The notes: generated by a model not told the origin, from the letters alone. A stretch of DNA of 17,359 bases from Hyphomonas sp. (GCA_003486945.1 DNFL01000118.1:1-17359), one strand, 5' to 3'; counted from the first letter of the stretch, positions 6,379-13,825 are shown. Made by a program: numbers and translations.

Positions 6379-6551
6379 AGTTCGATCATGTCGAAATCGG
6401 CTTTTGGGGTGCCGCAGAGGGGGCAGATCCAGCCGGAGGGAATATCGGACCAGCGGGTGCCGGGGGCGAGGCCTTCGGAAAGGTCGCCTTCCTTTTCGTC
6501 GTAGATGTAGCCGCAGGTGCGGCATTGCCATGTCTTGTAGGGCTCGCTCAT
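6375..6551 (-). CDS. Rubredoxin
   Basis: 58 residues. Two knuckles, CRTCGYIYD (Cys10, Cys13) and CPLCG (Cys43, Cys46), provide the four ligands of an Fe(SCys)4 centre. WSDIPSGWICPLC and ADF are typical rubredoxin text and the length is standard. It is a small cytoplasmic one-electron carrier. Its ATG overlaps the stop of the upstream TetR gene as ATGA, so the two are translationally coupled. Rubredoxins classically serve AlkB-type hydroxylases or oxygen-stress enzymes. A P450 lies divergently beyond the regulator, which makes a link possible but unproven, because P450s normally use [2Fe-2S] ferredoxins. The stop TAG (6375-6377) overlaps the stop of the convergent PLA2-like gene through the palindrome CTAG. 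Confidence 0.95.
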   Translation of the reverse strand: MSEPYKTWQCRTCGYIYDEKEGDLSEGLAPGTRWSDIPSGWICPLCGTPKADFDMIEL

Positions 6552-7204
6552 TTTTTCCTCCCCTTGCCTTGCGGTTGCAGCCGCAGGCGGATGGTGGCGA
6601 TCAGTTCGTCGCGGACGGGTGCGGCGTCGAAGCCGGGATCGATGAGCGCCTGCATGCGCATGCCGAGAAGGGCGCAGCCGAGCAGCAGGGCTTCGGCGTC
6701 GGCGTCATTTTCCTTCGGGATGTCGCCGGCGGCCTGGCCGCGTTCGATGAAGCTGCGGATCAGCGCGCGTTCGACCTCATGCGACTCGGCGAAAGCGGCG
6801 CGGGTGTCCTGCCGGTCGGCGACAGCGGCGGAGAGAAGCATGAAATAGGTGTCGCCTTCCGGCGAGCCGCGCAGGGATTCGGTGTGCAGGCGGACGAAGG
6901 CGCAGAGGGCATCGATGCCGTTCATCTCGCCGACATGGCCGGCCTCGAGTTCCTCATTCTGCCAGTCGTGCAGGAAGGCGATGAGGGCGCGGATGAGACC
7001 GTCCTTGGAGCCGAAGCGCTGGGTGACGAGACCGCGGGAGAAACCGGCTTCGCGCCCGATCATGTCGAAGGTTGCGGCAGCCACACCGTCACGCGAGACG
7101 ACGCGGATGGCCGCCTGCAGGAGTTCACGCTCCGACCGGTCGCGGCGCTCGGCCTGGGTGAGGCGCGCGGGCGGGTTTGGCTTGCGGGTTTTCGCGTCCG
7201 TCAT
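6548..7204 (-). CDS. TetR/AcrR-family transcriptional regulator
   Basis: 218 residues from the ATG at 7204, preceded by a good AAGGGG Shine-Dalgarno. That supports this start over the ATG at 7240. The N-terminal DNA-binding domain spans about 24-75 (ERELLQAAIRVVSRDGVAA, then TFDMIGREAGFSRGLVTQRF, the helix-turn-helix) with the typical FGSKDGLIRALI exit. The C-terminal part is helical and would bind a ligand and dimerise. It probably represses its own operon with rubredoxin and the divergent P450 from the 99-bp shared region. That assignment rests on position only. The stop overlaps the rubredoxin start (ATGA). Confidence 0.92.
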   Translation of the reverse strand: MTDAKTRKPNPPARLTQAERRDRSERELLQAAIRVVSRDGVAAATFDMIGREAGFSRGLVTQRFGSKDGLIRALIAFLHDWQNEELEAGHVGEMNGIDALCAFVRLHTESLRGSPEGDTYFMLLSAAVADRQDTRAAFAESHEVERALIRSFIERGQAAGDIPKENDADAEALLLGCALLGMRMQALIDPGFDAAPVRDELIATIRLRLQPQGKGRKK

Positions 7205-7303
7205 GTCGCACCCCTTACATAATTGTTGGCTGTATAGCAAGTTTGTTGTACGAGGGGATCACCGCCTTCACAGAGGCACGAGAACTGATCAGGGAAGAGA
7301 CAC
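7205..7303. promoter_or_regulatory. Divergent promoter/operator region between TetR-rubredoxin and the P450
   Basis: The 99-bp region is locally AT-rich around 7216-7252. It contains an imperfect inverted repeat TTGgCTgtatAGCAA (7226-7240) that could be a TetR half-site pair. On the plus strand TTGGCT-17-TACGAG is a weak promoter candidate for the P450. On the minus strand TATGTA lies just upstream of the TetR Shine-Dalgarno. Individual elements are weak; the functional call relies on the head-to-head layout. Confidence 0.45.
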
Positions 7304-8578
7304 ATGGCCATACCCGCCGATATCGCAAAGGAAGTGATTGATCCAAAGGCCTATGCCGACTGGCAGCGCTCGCACGAGGCGTTTGCTTGGCTGCGCAGGA
7401 ATGCGCCGCTGGATGTGGCGGAGGTGGACGGCTTCGATCCGTTCTGGGTAGTGAGCCGGCATGCCGATATCCTGACGGTGGAGCGGCAGAATGATCTCTT
7501 CCATAACGAAGACCGCTCGGCGACGCTGACAACCATCGAGGCGGACAAGCGGGTGCGCGCAATGATGGGCGGCAAGCCGAACATCCTGCGCTCGCTGGTG
7601 CAGATGGATAATCCTGATCACATGCAGTACCGGCGCCTGACGCAGGCATGGTTCATGCCGCAGAACCTGCGCAAGCTGGAAGACCGTATCCGCGAGATTG
7701 CGCGCGGCTTCATCGACCAGATGGCGGCGCACGGAAACGAGTGCGACTTTGCGCGCGATGTGGCGTTCCTTTATCCGCTGCATGTCATCATGGAAGTGAT
7801 GGGCGTGCCGGCGGCAGATGAGCCGCGCATGCTGAAGCTGACGCAGGAATTGTTCGGCACGCAGGACCCGGACGTGAACCGTGCGGGCCGGGAGCTGGAA
7901 AATCCGGATGACGCGCTGACGATGATCAACGCGACGATCCTGGACTTCATGACCTATTTCAACGCGATGACCGAAGACCGCCGGAAGAACCCGCGCGAGG
8001 ACCTTGCGAGCGTGATTGCAAATGGCGCGGTGTATGGCCAGCCGCTGGGGCATCTGGAAGCGATGAGTTATTACATCATCGCGGCGACGGCCGGGCATGA
8101 CACGACCTCCAACACCACGGCCGGAACGATGTGGGCGCTGGCTGAGAATCCGGATGAGTTCCGGAAAGTGAAGAACGACCTGTCGATGATCCCTTCCCTC
8201 GTGGAGGAGTCGATCCGGTGGGAGACGCCGGTGAAACATTTCATGCGCACTGCGACGGATGATACCGAAGTGGCCGGACAGAAGATCCGCAAGGGCGATT
8301 GGCTGATGCTGTCATATCCATCCGGCAACCGCGATGAGGCGATGTTCGAGGACCCGTATGCGTTCCGCGCCGACCGCACTCCGAACAAGCATGTGGCCTT
8401 TGGCTACGGCGCGCATGTCTGCCTCGGCCAGCATCTTGGCCGGATGGAAATGCGCATCCTTTGGGAAGAGCTGCTGCCGCGGCTGCATTCGGTGGAACTC
8501 GCCGGCACACCGACACGGACGCAGGCGAACTTCGTTTGCGGGCCGAAGGCAGTGCCGATCCGGTTCAGGATGAACTGA
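7304..8578 (+). CDS. Cytochrome P450, CYP108-like
   Basis: 424 residues, full length for a soluble bacterial P450. Key motifs are the I-helix AGHDTTSNTT (about 263-272, oxygen activation), ExxR as EESIRWETPVKHFMRTA (Glu302, Arg305) and the heme loop FGYGAHVCLGQHLG with Cys373 as the thiolate ligand. The segments PVKHFMRTA, LSYPSGNRDE and FVCGPKAVPIRF closely resemble P450terp (CYP108, alpha-terpineol hydroxylase) as I remember it, suggesting a terpene-like or hydrophobic hydrocarbon substrate; this is inference. No ferredoxin or ferredoxin reductase gene is adjacent. The start has an AGGGAAGAG Shine-Dalgarno. It is transcribed away from TetR-rubredoxin, and its 3' end overlaps the convergent CPBP protease gene by 14 nt. 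Confidence 0.93.
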   Translation: MAIPADIAKEVIDPKAYADWQRSHEAFAWLRRNAPLDVAEVDGFDPFWVVSRHADILTVERQNDLFHNEDRSATLTTIEADKRVRAMMGGKPNILRSLVQMDNPDHMQYRRLTQAWFMPQNLRKLEDRIREIARGFIDQMAAHGNECDFARDVAFLYPLHVIMEVMGVPAADEPRMLKLTQELFGTQDPDVNRAGRELENPDDALTMINATILDFMTYFNAMTEDRRKNPREDLASVIANGAVYGQPLGHLEAMSYYIIAATAGHDTTSNTTAGTMWALAENPDEFRKVKNDLSMIPSLVEESIRWETPVKHFMRTATDDTEVAGQKIRKGDWLMLSYPSGNRDEAMFEDPYAFRADRTPNKHVAFGYGAHVCLGQHLGRMEMRILWEELLPRLHSVELAGTPTRTQANFVCGPKAVPIRFRMN

Positions 8579-9341
8579 CGCTGTTGTCGATACTGAAATT
8601 GTAGAAGGTGACGATCAGGTTGCTGAGGGCGTGAGCGAGGATGGGGGCGGCAATTCCGCCGCTAGCGACGCGCAGGTAACCCATCAGGACACCGAGGATG
8701 AAGACGCTGATCTGGCCGGAGAGGTAGTATTGTTCGTGCGTGCCGGCGAAAAGCGCGGCAACGGCGGTGACACTCATCCAGACCGGCCAGCCGCGCGCGA
8801 GCAGGACGCTGAGCAGGAAACCGCGGAAAGCGAGTTCCTCGAAAACCGGTGCGGCGATGACGGCGGAGAAGAGTTCGCCGGGCAGCGTTTCGGGCGCGTA
8901 GGTGGTTTCGTAGCCGGGCTTTTCGACGGGCAGTACTTCCTGCCCGGTCAGCTGCAGGGCGATATAGTCAATCGGCGCGAAGGCGTACCAGTTGACGGCA
9001 ACCGACGCGAAAATCAGGAAAATGATCAGCGGACCGAGATCGCCGCGCGGGGCTGCTTCATGGCGTACGCCCCGGTGGCCGAGCCAGACCCAGAGGCCGG
9101 CGCCGCAGCCGAGCATGACAAGGCCCCAGACGATCTGCGAGAGCGGATGGTCGTTGTACCACCACGGCGCCCAGACCGCTTCGGCGACAGAAGGCGCGGC
9201 ATATTCATGCAGGAAGGAAACTTCGGAAATCAGCCAGGTGATCACGGACAGGGCCGCAATCGACCAGAACAGCGCCGAGATCCACATGTGCGCGATCGGC
9301 GGCTTCAGAGGCGCGCCGGGTTCGCTTGTGTCTGGTTGCAT
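8565..9341 (-). CDS. CPBP (CAAX/Abi) family intramembrane metalloprotease
   Basis: 258 residues with about seven or eight hydrophobic segments. The three conserved motifs are present in order: EExxxR as FEELAFRGFLL (Glu168, Glu169, Arg173), FAGTHEQYY with His202, and APILAHALSNLIV with His237 and Asn241. These residues form the glutamate/histidine active site of the Rce1-type family. Bacterial members act in the membrane; substrates are mostly unknown. An AAGGGGA Shine-Dalgarno precedes the ATG. Its C-terminus overlaps the P450 3' end on the opposite strand. It is not clearly part of an operon. Confidence 0.9.
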   Translation of the reverse strand: MQPDTSEPGAPLKPPIAHMWISALFWSIAALSVITWLISEVSFLHEYAAPSVAEAVWAPWWYNDHPLSQIVWGLVMLGCGAGLWVWLGHRGVRHEAAPRGDLGPLIIFLIFASVAVNWYAFAPIDYIALQLTGQEVLPVEKPGYETTYAPETLPGELFSAVIAAPVFEELAFRGFLLSVLLARGWPVWMSVTAVAALFAGTHEQYYLSGQISVFILGVLMGYLRVASGGIAAPILAHALSNLIVTFYNFSIDNSVSSS

Positions 9342-9405
9342 GCCGGTTGTCCCCTTGGCCCCCCAGCCTAGCGGCGGGCGGAGCCGGCTTCAACCGGGGC
9401 CCTCT

Positions 9406-10776
9406 TCAGACAGGATTGGTGAGGCCGGCGGCGGCGAGGGATGAGGACTGGCGGGCGGCGACGGAGTCCACGGTGAAGCCTTCCAGGCTTTCTTCGAACA
9501 GCTGGTGGAAGTTCAGCTCTGCGCCGAGGCGGAGATAGGCGGCGCCGAGGCCGATGGCGGCGCGGTCCATGAAGACGAATTCGCGCGGGATTTTCACGGG
9601 TCCCTTCTCTTTCAGCAGCTGGCGGACGCGGAAGGCTTCCTTGCGACCATACTCACCGGGCCGGATCCCGTCGGCGACGGAGCGGACACGGTTGTCGATG
9701 ATCGGGCCATAGATGAAGCGGGCCCAGACGTTCAGCACTTCGGCCAGCTCGCGGGAGAGATTTTCGAAGCCCCAGGTTTCATAGGCGGCATAGGCGGCAT
9801 CGAAATCATCGTGCAGCATGGCGCGGTAGAGATCGACCACGCCGCCGACGAAGCGCGGCGGGAAGATGCGCACGCAGCCGAAGTCGAGAAGGTTGATGCC
9901 CTCCCCGCCGCCGGTGACCTGGTAGTTGCCGAGATGCGGGTCGCCGTGGATGACAGCGTAGGAATTCATCGGCGCCCACCAGGTCCAGAACAGCATGGCG
10001 GCGATGCGGTTGCGAATTTCCTGCGGGGCGGATTCGAAGGCGGTGAGCTTTTCGCCGGAGAGCCAGGTCATGGTGAGCAGGCGGTCGGTGGAAAGCTCCG
10101 GCACGAGCTGCGGACAAGTGACGAAGGATTTGTCGGCGAGCATCTGGCGGTAGAGGCCGATGTGTTTCGCCTCGCGGGCATAGTCGAGTTCTTCGCGCAG
10201 GCGGTCGGTGATTTCTTCGACCATAGCGTCGGGGTCGATTGAGCCGTCCATGCGCTTGAAGAGGCCGAGGAGGGTGCGAAGCTGGCCGACATCGGATTCC
10301 ACGGCACTGGCCATGTCAGGGTATTGCAGCTTGCAGGCGACCTCGCGGCCATCATGCAGGGTGGCGCGGTGGACCTGGCCGAGGGAGGCAGCGTGGGCGG
10401 CTTCCTTGCCGAACGCCGCGAACTTTGTCTCCCACCCTGCCCCGAGTTCGGCGCGCATGCGGCGCTTGACGAACGACCAGCCCATGGCGGGGGCCTCGGC
10501 CTGAAGCTGCGCGAACTCGGCGGCGTATTCGGCAGGGAGCAGGTCCGGCACCGTAGAGAGGAGCTGGGCCACTTTCATCAGCGGGCCCTTGGACTTGCCG
10601 AGGGCAGCGGCGAGGGCCCTGGCGGTTTTCTGGTCACCCTCATCGCCGCCGAACAGGGACTGGGCGGCAAAGGCGATGCCGGCGCCGGAGAGGTTCACGC
10701 CGACTTTCGCCGTACGGGCGAACCGGCCGGTGAGGCGGTTGCGTTCGGGATCGTCAGGCCGGGAGGTATCGCTCAT
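9406..10776 (-). CDS. ABC1/AarF/UbiB-like atypical kinase
   Basis: 456 residues. Family features appear in order: a KxGQ-type motif present as KVAQ (68-71, within KGPLMKVAQLLS), an Ala-rich loop AAHAASLGQVHRA (about 126-138), the nucleotide lysine in EVACKLQYP (Lys149), ExD as EELDYAREAKH (Glu196, Asp198), HGDPHLGN (277-284) and DFG (298-300). UbiB/COQ8 proteins are ATPases of the protein-kinase-like fold that support ubiquinone synthesis or lipid homeostasis. The Gly to Ala change in KxGQ sets this branch apart from classical UbiB. The long C-terminal transmembrane pair of UbiB is not evident. No ubiquinone gene is adjacent. No Shine-Dalgarno precedes the ATG, but a -10-like TATATC lies 6 nt upstream. 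Confidence 0.88.
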   Translation of the reverse strand: MSDTSRPDDPERNRLTGRFARTAKVGVNLSGAGIAFAAQSLFGGDEGDQKTARALAAALGKSKGPLMKVAQLLSTVPDLLPAEYAAEFAQLQAEAPAMGWSFVKRRMRAELGAGWETKFAAFGKEAAHAASLGQVHRATLHDGREVACKLQYPDMASAVESDVGQLRTLLGLFKRMDGSIDPDAMVEEITDRLREELDYAREAKHIGLYRQMLADKSFVTCPQLVPELSTDRLLTMTWLSGEKLTAFESAPQEIRNRIAAMLFWTWWAPMNSYAVIHGDPHLGNYQVTGGGEGINLLDFGCVRIFPPRFVGGVVDLYRAMLHDDFDAAYAAYETWGFENLSRELAEVLNVWARFIYGPIIDNRVRSVADGIRPGEYGRKEAFRVRQLLKEKGPVKIPREFVFMDRAAIGLGAAYLRLGAELNFHQLFEESLEGFTVDSVAARQSSSLAAAGLTNPV

Positions 10777-10782
10777 GCAGCG

Positions 10783-10788
10783 GATATA
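10783..10788 (-). promoter_or_regulatory. -10-like element placing the kinase mRNA start at its ATG
   Basis: TATATC on the minus strand ends 6 nt before the ATG of the ABC1-like kinase, which would put +1 on the start codon (a leaderless transcript). This is consistent with the missing Shine-Dalgarno. The -35 (GTGCAA at 16 nt) is poor. Confidence 0.35.
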
Positions 10789-10830
10789 GAGGGCGGCCCG
10801 GCACTTGCACAGGCTGCCGCGGCGGGCTGC

Positions 10831-10859
10831 GTGACAAGGCTGTAAGGCTGGAGTATAGC
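10831..10859 (+). promoter_or_regulatory. Promoter of the enoyl-CoA hydratase gene
   Basis: GTGACA (10831-10836), a 17-nt spacer and TATAGC (10854-10859) give a good sigma70-like promoter. It predicts a 5' untranslated region of about 100 nt before the ATG at 10968. Nothing else was recognised in that leader. Confidence 0.55.
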
Positions 10860-10967
10860 GCCCGCCAATTCGACAGTTTCAGAGGCCAGACTGCACCCAC
10901 CGCCGCGACCCGCACCTGACGGACCACCCCGCGATACAGCAGCGCCTCCCCGCACCCGGAAAATCCC

Positions 10968-11750
10968 ATGTCCTACAAAACCCTGATCACCGAAGCCGTC
11001 GCCGAAGACGGATATGCCGTCATCCAGATGAACCGGCCGGAGAGCCTGAACGCCCTCAGCGAAGAGATGATGACCGAGCTGTCGGCGGCGCTCGACCGGT
11101 TCGAGGCGGATGACGACATCCTGTGCATCATCCTGACCGGATCAAAGCGCGCCTTCTCCGGCGGCGCGGATGTGAAGGAAATCCAGAACAAGACCTTCCC
11201 GCAGTCTTATTATGAGGACTTCATCACCCGGAACTGGGAGCGCACGGCGCGGGCCCGCAAGCCGGTGATCGCGGCAGTGGGCGGCTATGCCATTGGCGGG
11301 GGCTGCGAGCTGGCGATGATGTGCGACATTATCCTGGCCGCCGACAATGCCCGCTTCGGCCAGCCGGAAATCCGGCTCGGCATCATGCCGGGCGCGGGCG
11401 CAACGCAGCGCCTGACACGGGTGATCGGTAAGTCCAAGGCGATGGAGCTGTGCCTGACAGGCCGGATGATGGAAGTGCAGGAAGCCGAGCGCTGCGGCCT
11501 GATCAGCCGGATCGTGCCGGCCGACGACCTGATGGAAGAGGCCCGCGAGCTGGCGACGACCATCGCCCAGATGCCGCGCGCCGCCGCGATGATGACCAAG
11601 GAGGCGATCAACGCCGCCTATGAAACGCCGATGTCGCAGGGCATTCAGTTCGAGCGGCGCCTGTTCCATTCTCTGTTTGCGACCGATGACCAGAAGGAAG
11701 GCATGAAAGCCTATCTGGAAAAGCGAACGGCGCATTTCCGCGACCGCTGA
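10968..11750 (+). CDS. Enoyl-CoA hydratase (crotonase family)
   Basis: 260 residues, the standard length of short crotonase-fold enoyl-CoA hydratases. It adds water to trans-2-enoyl-CoA in beta-oxidation or a related degradation route. Both catalytic glutamates of the true hydratases are present at the usual 20-residue spacing: Glu114 in AIGGGCELAMMCD and Glu134 in QPEIRLGIMPGAGATQRL. The oxyanion-hole segment AFSGGADVKE (about 62-71) is intact. This favours a genuine hydratase over isomerase or non-catalytic relatives. It looks most like the FadB/PaaF/EchA8 type. It has its own promoter and is divergent from the kinase. A weak GGAAAA precedes the ATG. Confidence 0.93.
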   Translation: MSYKTLITEAVAEDGYAVIQMNRPESLNALSEEMMTELSAALDRFEADDDILCIILTGSKRAFSGGADVKEIQNKTFPQSYYEDFITRNWERTARARKPVIAAVGGYAIGGGCELAMMCDIILAADNARFGQPEIRLGIMPGAGATQRLTRVIGKSKAMELCLTGRMMEVQEAERCGLISRIVPADDLMEEARELATTIAQMPRAAAMMTKEAINAAYETPMSQGIQFERRLFHSLFATDDQKEGMKAYLEKRTAHFRDR

Positions 11751-11791
11751 CCTGCCCGCGGGCGGATGGAACAAGAGAATTCCACAGCTCT

Positions 11792-11808
11792 CTCTATGTG
11801 TGATAGAG
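11792..11808. repeat. Inverted repeat CTCTAT-gtgtg-ATAGAG upstream of the SPFH-like gene
   Basis: A perfect 6-bp inverted repeat with a 5-nt spacer lies 39 nt before the preferred start of the SPFH-like gene. It could be an operator or an RNA hairpin in the leader. TATGTG or GATAGA inside it could also serve as a -10. No family of regulator can be named. Confidence 0.35.
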
Positions 11809-11846
11809 TTCTCCAGACGCTGGGGCGCGCACAAGGGGAATGTGGG

Positions 11847-12914
11847 ATGGACGTACAGGATGCTGGGCTTGCGGTGGCGTTTGTCGCCTCGCTGCTGATC
11901 AATGCCGGGTTTCTGGTGATGCTGTTGCAACGCCAGACCGGAAAGTTCCTGATCGACGGGGACGACGAGACTTTCCTTCTGAGAAACCGGAAGACCGGCG
12001 CCATCAGCCGGCTGGACCACCAGATGAAAGTGAAGCCGGGCGACCGGCGGATTGTGACTTTTGAAAAACGACACAGGCTGAGCTTCCCGGTTTACGACCG
12101 GATGCTGCGGCAACTGAGCGAACGGGAACTGACGGACACGCATGGCGGCATCTCGCTGAGAATCCACACGACGACGCCTGCCCCCTTCCCGGTGATCACC
12201 AATGATGGCCACTCCGTGCTTGTGACGGCATCGGTCAGTTTCGCCGTCGAGAAGGACCGGGCGTATCTCCTGGCGAAGCTGGCAGATTTCGGTTCACAGC
12301 TGGAGCGGCGAATCCACTCCGCATTTTCAAGTGCCATTGGCGCCCTTCGCGACGAAGAGATGCGCCAGATGCTCGGGAAGATCGAAGCGGATGTGACCAA
12401 GGAACTCGAGGCCATGGAGCGGGAGGCCAAGTTTGGTGTGCCGCTTGGCATCAAGATCTATGAGGCGCGCTTCCAGTATGAAGACGCCGACAAGAGCCCG
12501 GCGCGGGACATCACCATCGTCAGCTCCGGCGCCGCTGCGCCCCTGTCCGCAAGTCCGCGTGCGGGCGGCGAGCCGGACAGCGCGGCAGGCACCGCCTCGC
12601 CTCAGGTGGTCACCCTGCAGACCCGCGCGTCCGCCGACCCGTCTGCCGGCAGGCCCGGCGCGATGCAATTTGCCGGCACCGAACTTGACAAGCTGCTCGA
12701 CCAGTTCAAGGGGCGCAGCCCGGACCAGATCGCGGCGCTGATGAAGCTGATGGAGCTGCAGACCCGGCAGAATATTGTGACGACGCTGGCGGAGACCGGC
12801 GGCGTCATCGTATTTTCGGCCAAGGAACTGGGGCTGGACGGAAACCCTGTAGTGGAGGATGCCGTGATGAACGCCCTGTTGCCCCCGCTGAGCGCGCCCA
12901 AGGCGGCCGAATAG
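11847..12914 (+). CDS. Single-TM protein with SPFH/band-7-like domain
   Basis: 355 residues from the ATG at 11847, which follows AAGGGGAATGTGGG. An upstream in-frame ATG at 11766 would add 27 poorly hydrophobic residues and is less likely. A single transmembrane segment (about 8-27, VAFVASLLINAGFLVMLL) is followed by a region (about 71-213) with SPFH character: GISLRIHTTTPAPFPVITND, then VLVTASVSFAVE, and an amphipathic helix with EADVTKELEAMEREAKFG leading to IKIYEARFQYED. After a low-complexity linker (about 223-275), a C-terminal helical region includes ELDKLLDQFKGRSPDQIAALMKL in part. SPFH proteins scaffold membrane microdomains or regulate proteases. I cannot assign this one to stomatin, flotillin or HflK/C. 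It sits alone between the hydratase and rpsT. Confidence 0.6.
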   Translation: MDVQDAGLAVAFVASLLINAGFLVMLLQRQTGKFLIDGDDETFLLRNRKTGAISRLDHQMKVKPGDRRIVTFEKRHRLSFPVYDRMLRQLSERELTDTHGGISLRIHTTTPAPFPVITNDGHSVLVTASVSFAVEKDRAYLLAKLADFGSQLERRIHSAFSSAIGALRDEEMRQMLGKIEADVTKELEAMEREAKFGVPLGIKIYEARFQYEDADKSPARDITIVSSGAAAPLSASPRAGGEPDSAAGTASPQVVTLQTRASADPSAGRPGAMQFAGTELDKLLDQFKGRSPDQIAALMKLMELQTRQNIVTTLAETGGVIVFSAKELGLDGNPVVEDAVMNALLPPLSAPKAAE

Positions 12915-12950
12915 ACCCGACGGGCGGCTGCTTTTCGGCGAATATCGCGG

Positions 12951-12979
12951 TTGACGCACACCCGCCGTTTATGTATTCC
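12951..12979 (+). promoter_or_regulatory. rpsT promoter
   Basis: TTGACG (12951-12956), a 17-nt spacer and TATTCC (12974-12979) form a strong sigma70-like promoter about 60 nt upstream of rpsT. It fits a highly expressed ribosomal protein gene. Confidence 0.75.
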
Positions 12980-13038
12980 CCCGCCTTCTGCCTGACCGGT
13001 CCATACCTTTCCTTGGCCGGGGGCATCTGGAGTTCACA

Positions 13039-13302
13039 ATGGCAAATACCCGTTCTGCCAAGAAGATGGTCCGCAAGATTGCGGCCCGCACCGAGGTTAA
13101 TAAGTCGCGCAAGTCGCGCGTGCGCACCTACGTCCGCAAGGTCGAGGAAGCCATCGCTTCGGGCGACAAGGCCGCCGCAGCTGAAGCTCTGAAGGCCGCC
13201 CAGCCCGAAATCATGCGCGCCGTGACCAAAGGCGTTGCCCACATGAATACGGCTTCGCGCAAGGTTTCGCGCCTTTCGGCCCGTATCAAGGCGATGGCAT
13301 AA
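13039..13302 (+). CDS. rpsT: 30S ribosomal protein S20
   Basis: 87 residues, beginning [33 protein letters not shown] in blocks typical of S20. It is highly basic and helical and binds 16S rRNA early in assembly of the small subunit. The ATG has a GGAG Shine-Dalgarno 8 nt upstream. It has its own promoter and terminator. rpsT just upstream of dnaA is a common alphaproteobacterial arrangement. Confidence 0.97.
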   Translation: MANTRSAKKMVRKIAARTEVNKSRKSRVRTYVRKVEEAIASGDKAAAAEALKAAQPEIMRAVTKGVAHMNTASRKVSRLSARIKAMA

Positions 13303-13340
13303 GCCAGCATCTGCGCCGGTCCCGCCGGCAACATTAAAAC

Positions 13341-13373
13341 GCCCGTCAGGTGACCCTGGCGGGCTTTGTTTTT
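13341..13373 (+). terminator. Rho-independent terminator of rpsT
   Basis: GCCCGTCAGG (13341-13350) pairs with CCTGGCGGGC (13355-13364) over a TGAC loop, a 10-bp stem with one G-U pair. TTTGTTTTT follows. This is the clearest intrinsic terminator in the window. Confidence 0.9.
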
Positions 13374-13505
13374 GACCCCGGAACTGCTATCAGATTGAAG
13401 CGGCCCGATTGGCTCGCGCCGGCAAAATTGCAACCTGAGCGGTGGGTCCGGCGCGTCAGAATCCGGGGGTGTTGCAGGGTTGCAAACGGAGCCTGAAAAA
13501 GCGGG

Positions 13506-13514
13506 TTTTCCACA
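13506..13514 (+). promoter_or_regulatory. DnaA box TTTTCCACA
   Basis: The nonamer matches the consensus TTWTNCACA at all defined positions and lies 312 nt upstream of the dnaA start. A second, weaker box on the opposite strand (TTGTTCACA, 13549-13557) is 35 nt away. Together they could mediate DnaA autoregulation or origin binding. Confidence 0.55.
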
Positions 13515-13723
13515 ACCAAATATGGATGTCTCCTGTTGACAGAACTTCTGTGAACAAAAGTCATCAGACGCTCACATGTATTTTTTTTGACCGCCTCAAG
13601 CTGATGTATTTCCAACGCATTTTAACCATGTGAACCGAGTCAACAACCTTATTGGCACGTTCAAAAAAAAGTGGGGCTTGTAATGGATTTCTGTGCCGAA
13701 TAACTTCCGTCTCACCAGCTGAT

Positions 13724-13729
13724 TATAGT
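13724..13729 (+). promoter_or_regulatory. Candidate dnaA -10 element
   Basis: TATAGT differs from TATAAT by one base and would give an mRNA leader of about 90 nt before the ATG at 13826. No good -35 is present at 16-18 nt. Such promoters in Caulobacterales often rely on GcrA/CcrM or other activators; a GAGTC site lies 83 nt upstream. The assignment is tentative. Confidence 0.4.
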
Positions 13730-13825
13730 CCCGGTAAAGAGTATTTTTTGTGTCAGGCGGGGGCCTGCCGGGGCGCGTTGTGTGCGGGTTGGGAAGAGCG
13801 ATCAAAACTAGAAACGGGGTCGGTG

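Larger units (their letters stand above)
13374..13825 (+). promoter_or_regulatory. AT-rich dnaA upstream region, possible origin-like segment
   Basis: No convincing gene lies in these ~450 bases; the open frames present are unlike any protein I recognise. Base composition becomes clearly AT-richer from about 13500 to 13760, with an 8-T run near 13576 and an 8-A run near 13664. A DnaA-box match TTTTCCACA lies at 13506-13514 (consensus TTWTNCACA). A one-mismatch box TTGTTCACA lies on the minus strand at 13549-13557. CcrM sites GAATC (13459-13463) and GAGTC (13637-13641) are present. TTGACA at 13536-13541 lacks a good -10. TATAGT at 13724-13729 is a good -10 with a poor -35. The region surely drives dnaA; whether it is also the replication origin is not shown. 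Confidence 0.55.

Noticed and set aside
5506..6531. 341-aa minus-strand open frame opposite the PLA2-like gene
   Set aside because: The plus strand carries a signal peptide and catalytic motifs. The antisense frame is Arg/His-rich without any family resemblance.
6320..7222. 300-aa plus-strand frame opposite rubredoxin and TetR
   Set aside because: Both minus-strand genes are unambiguous. This frame is their antisense.
13442..13633. 63-aa and neighbouring small frames in the dnaA upstream region
   Set aside because: They lie in AT-rich regulatory sequence, lack an RBS and show no recognisable protein character.
13652..13825. DnaA N-terminal extension of 58 residues
   Set aside because: The frame is open by chance through the promoter. 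The ATG at 13826 has an RBS and gives a normal-length N-terminus before domain I.
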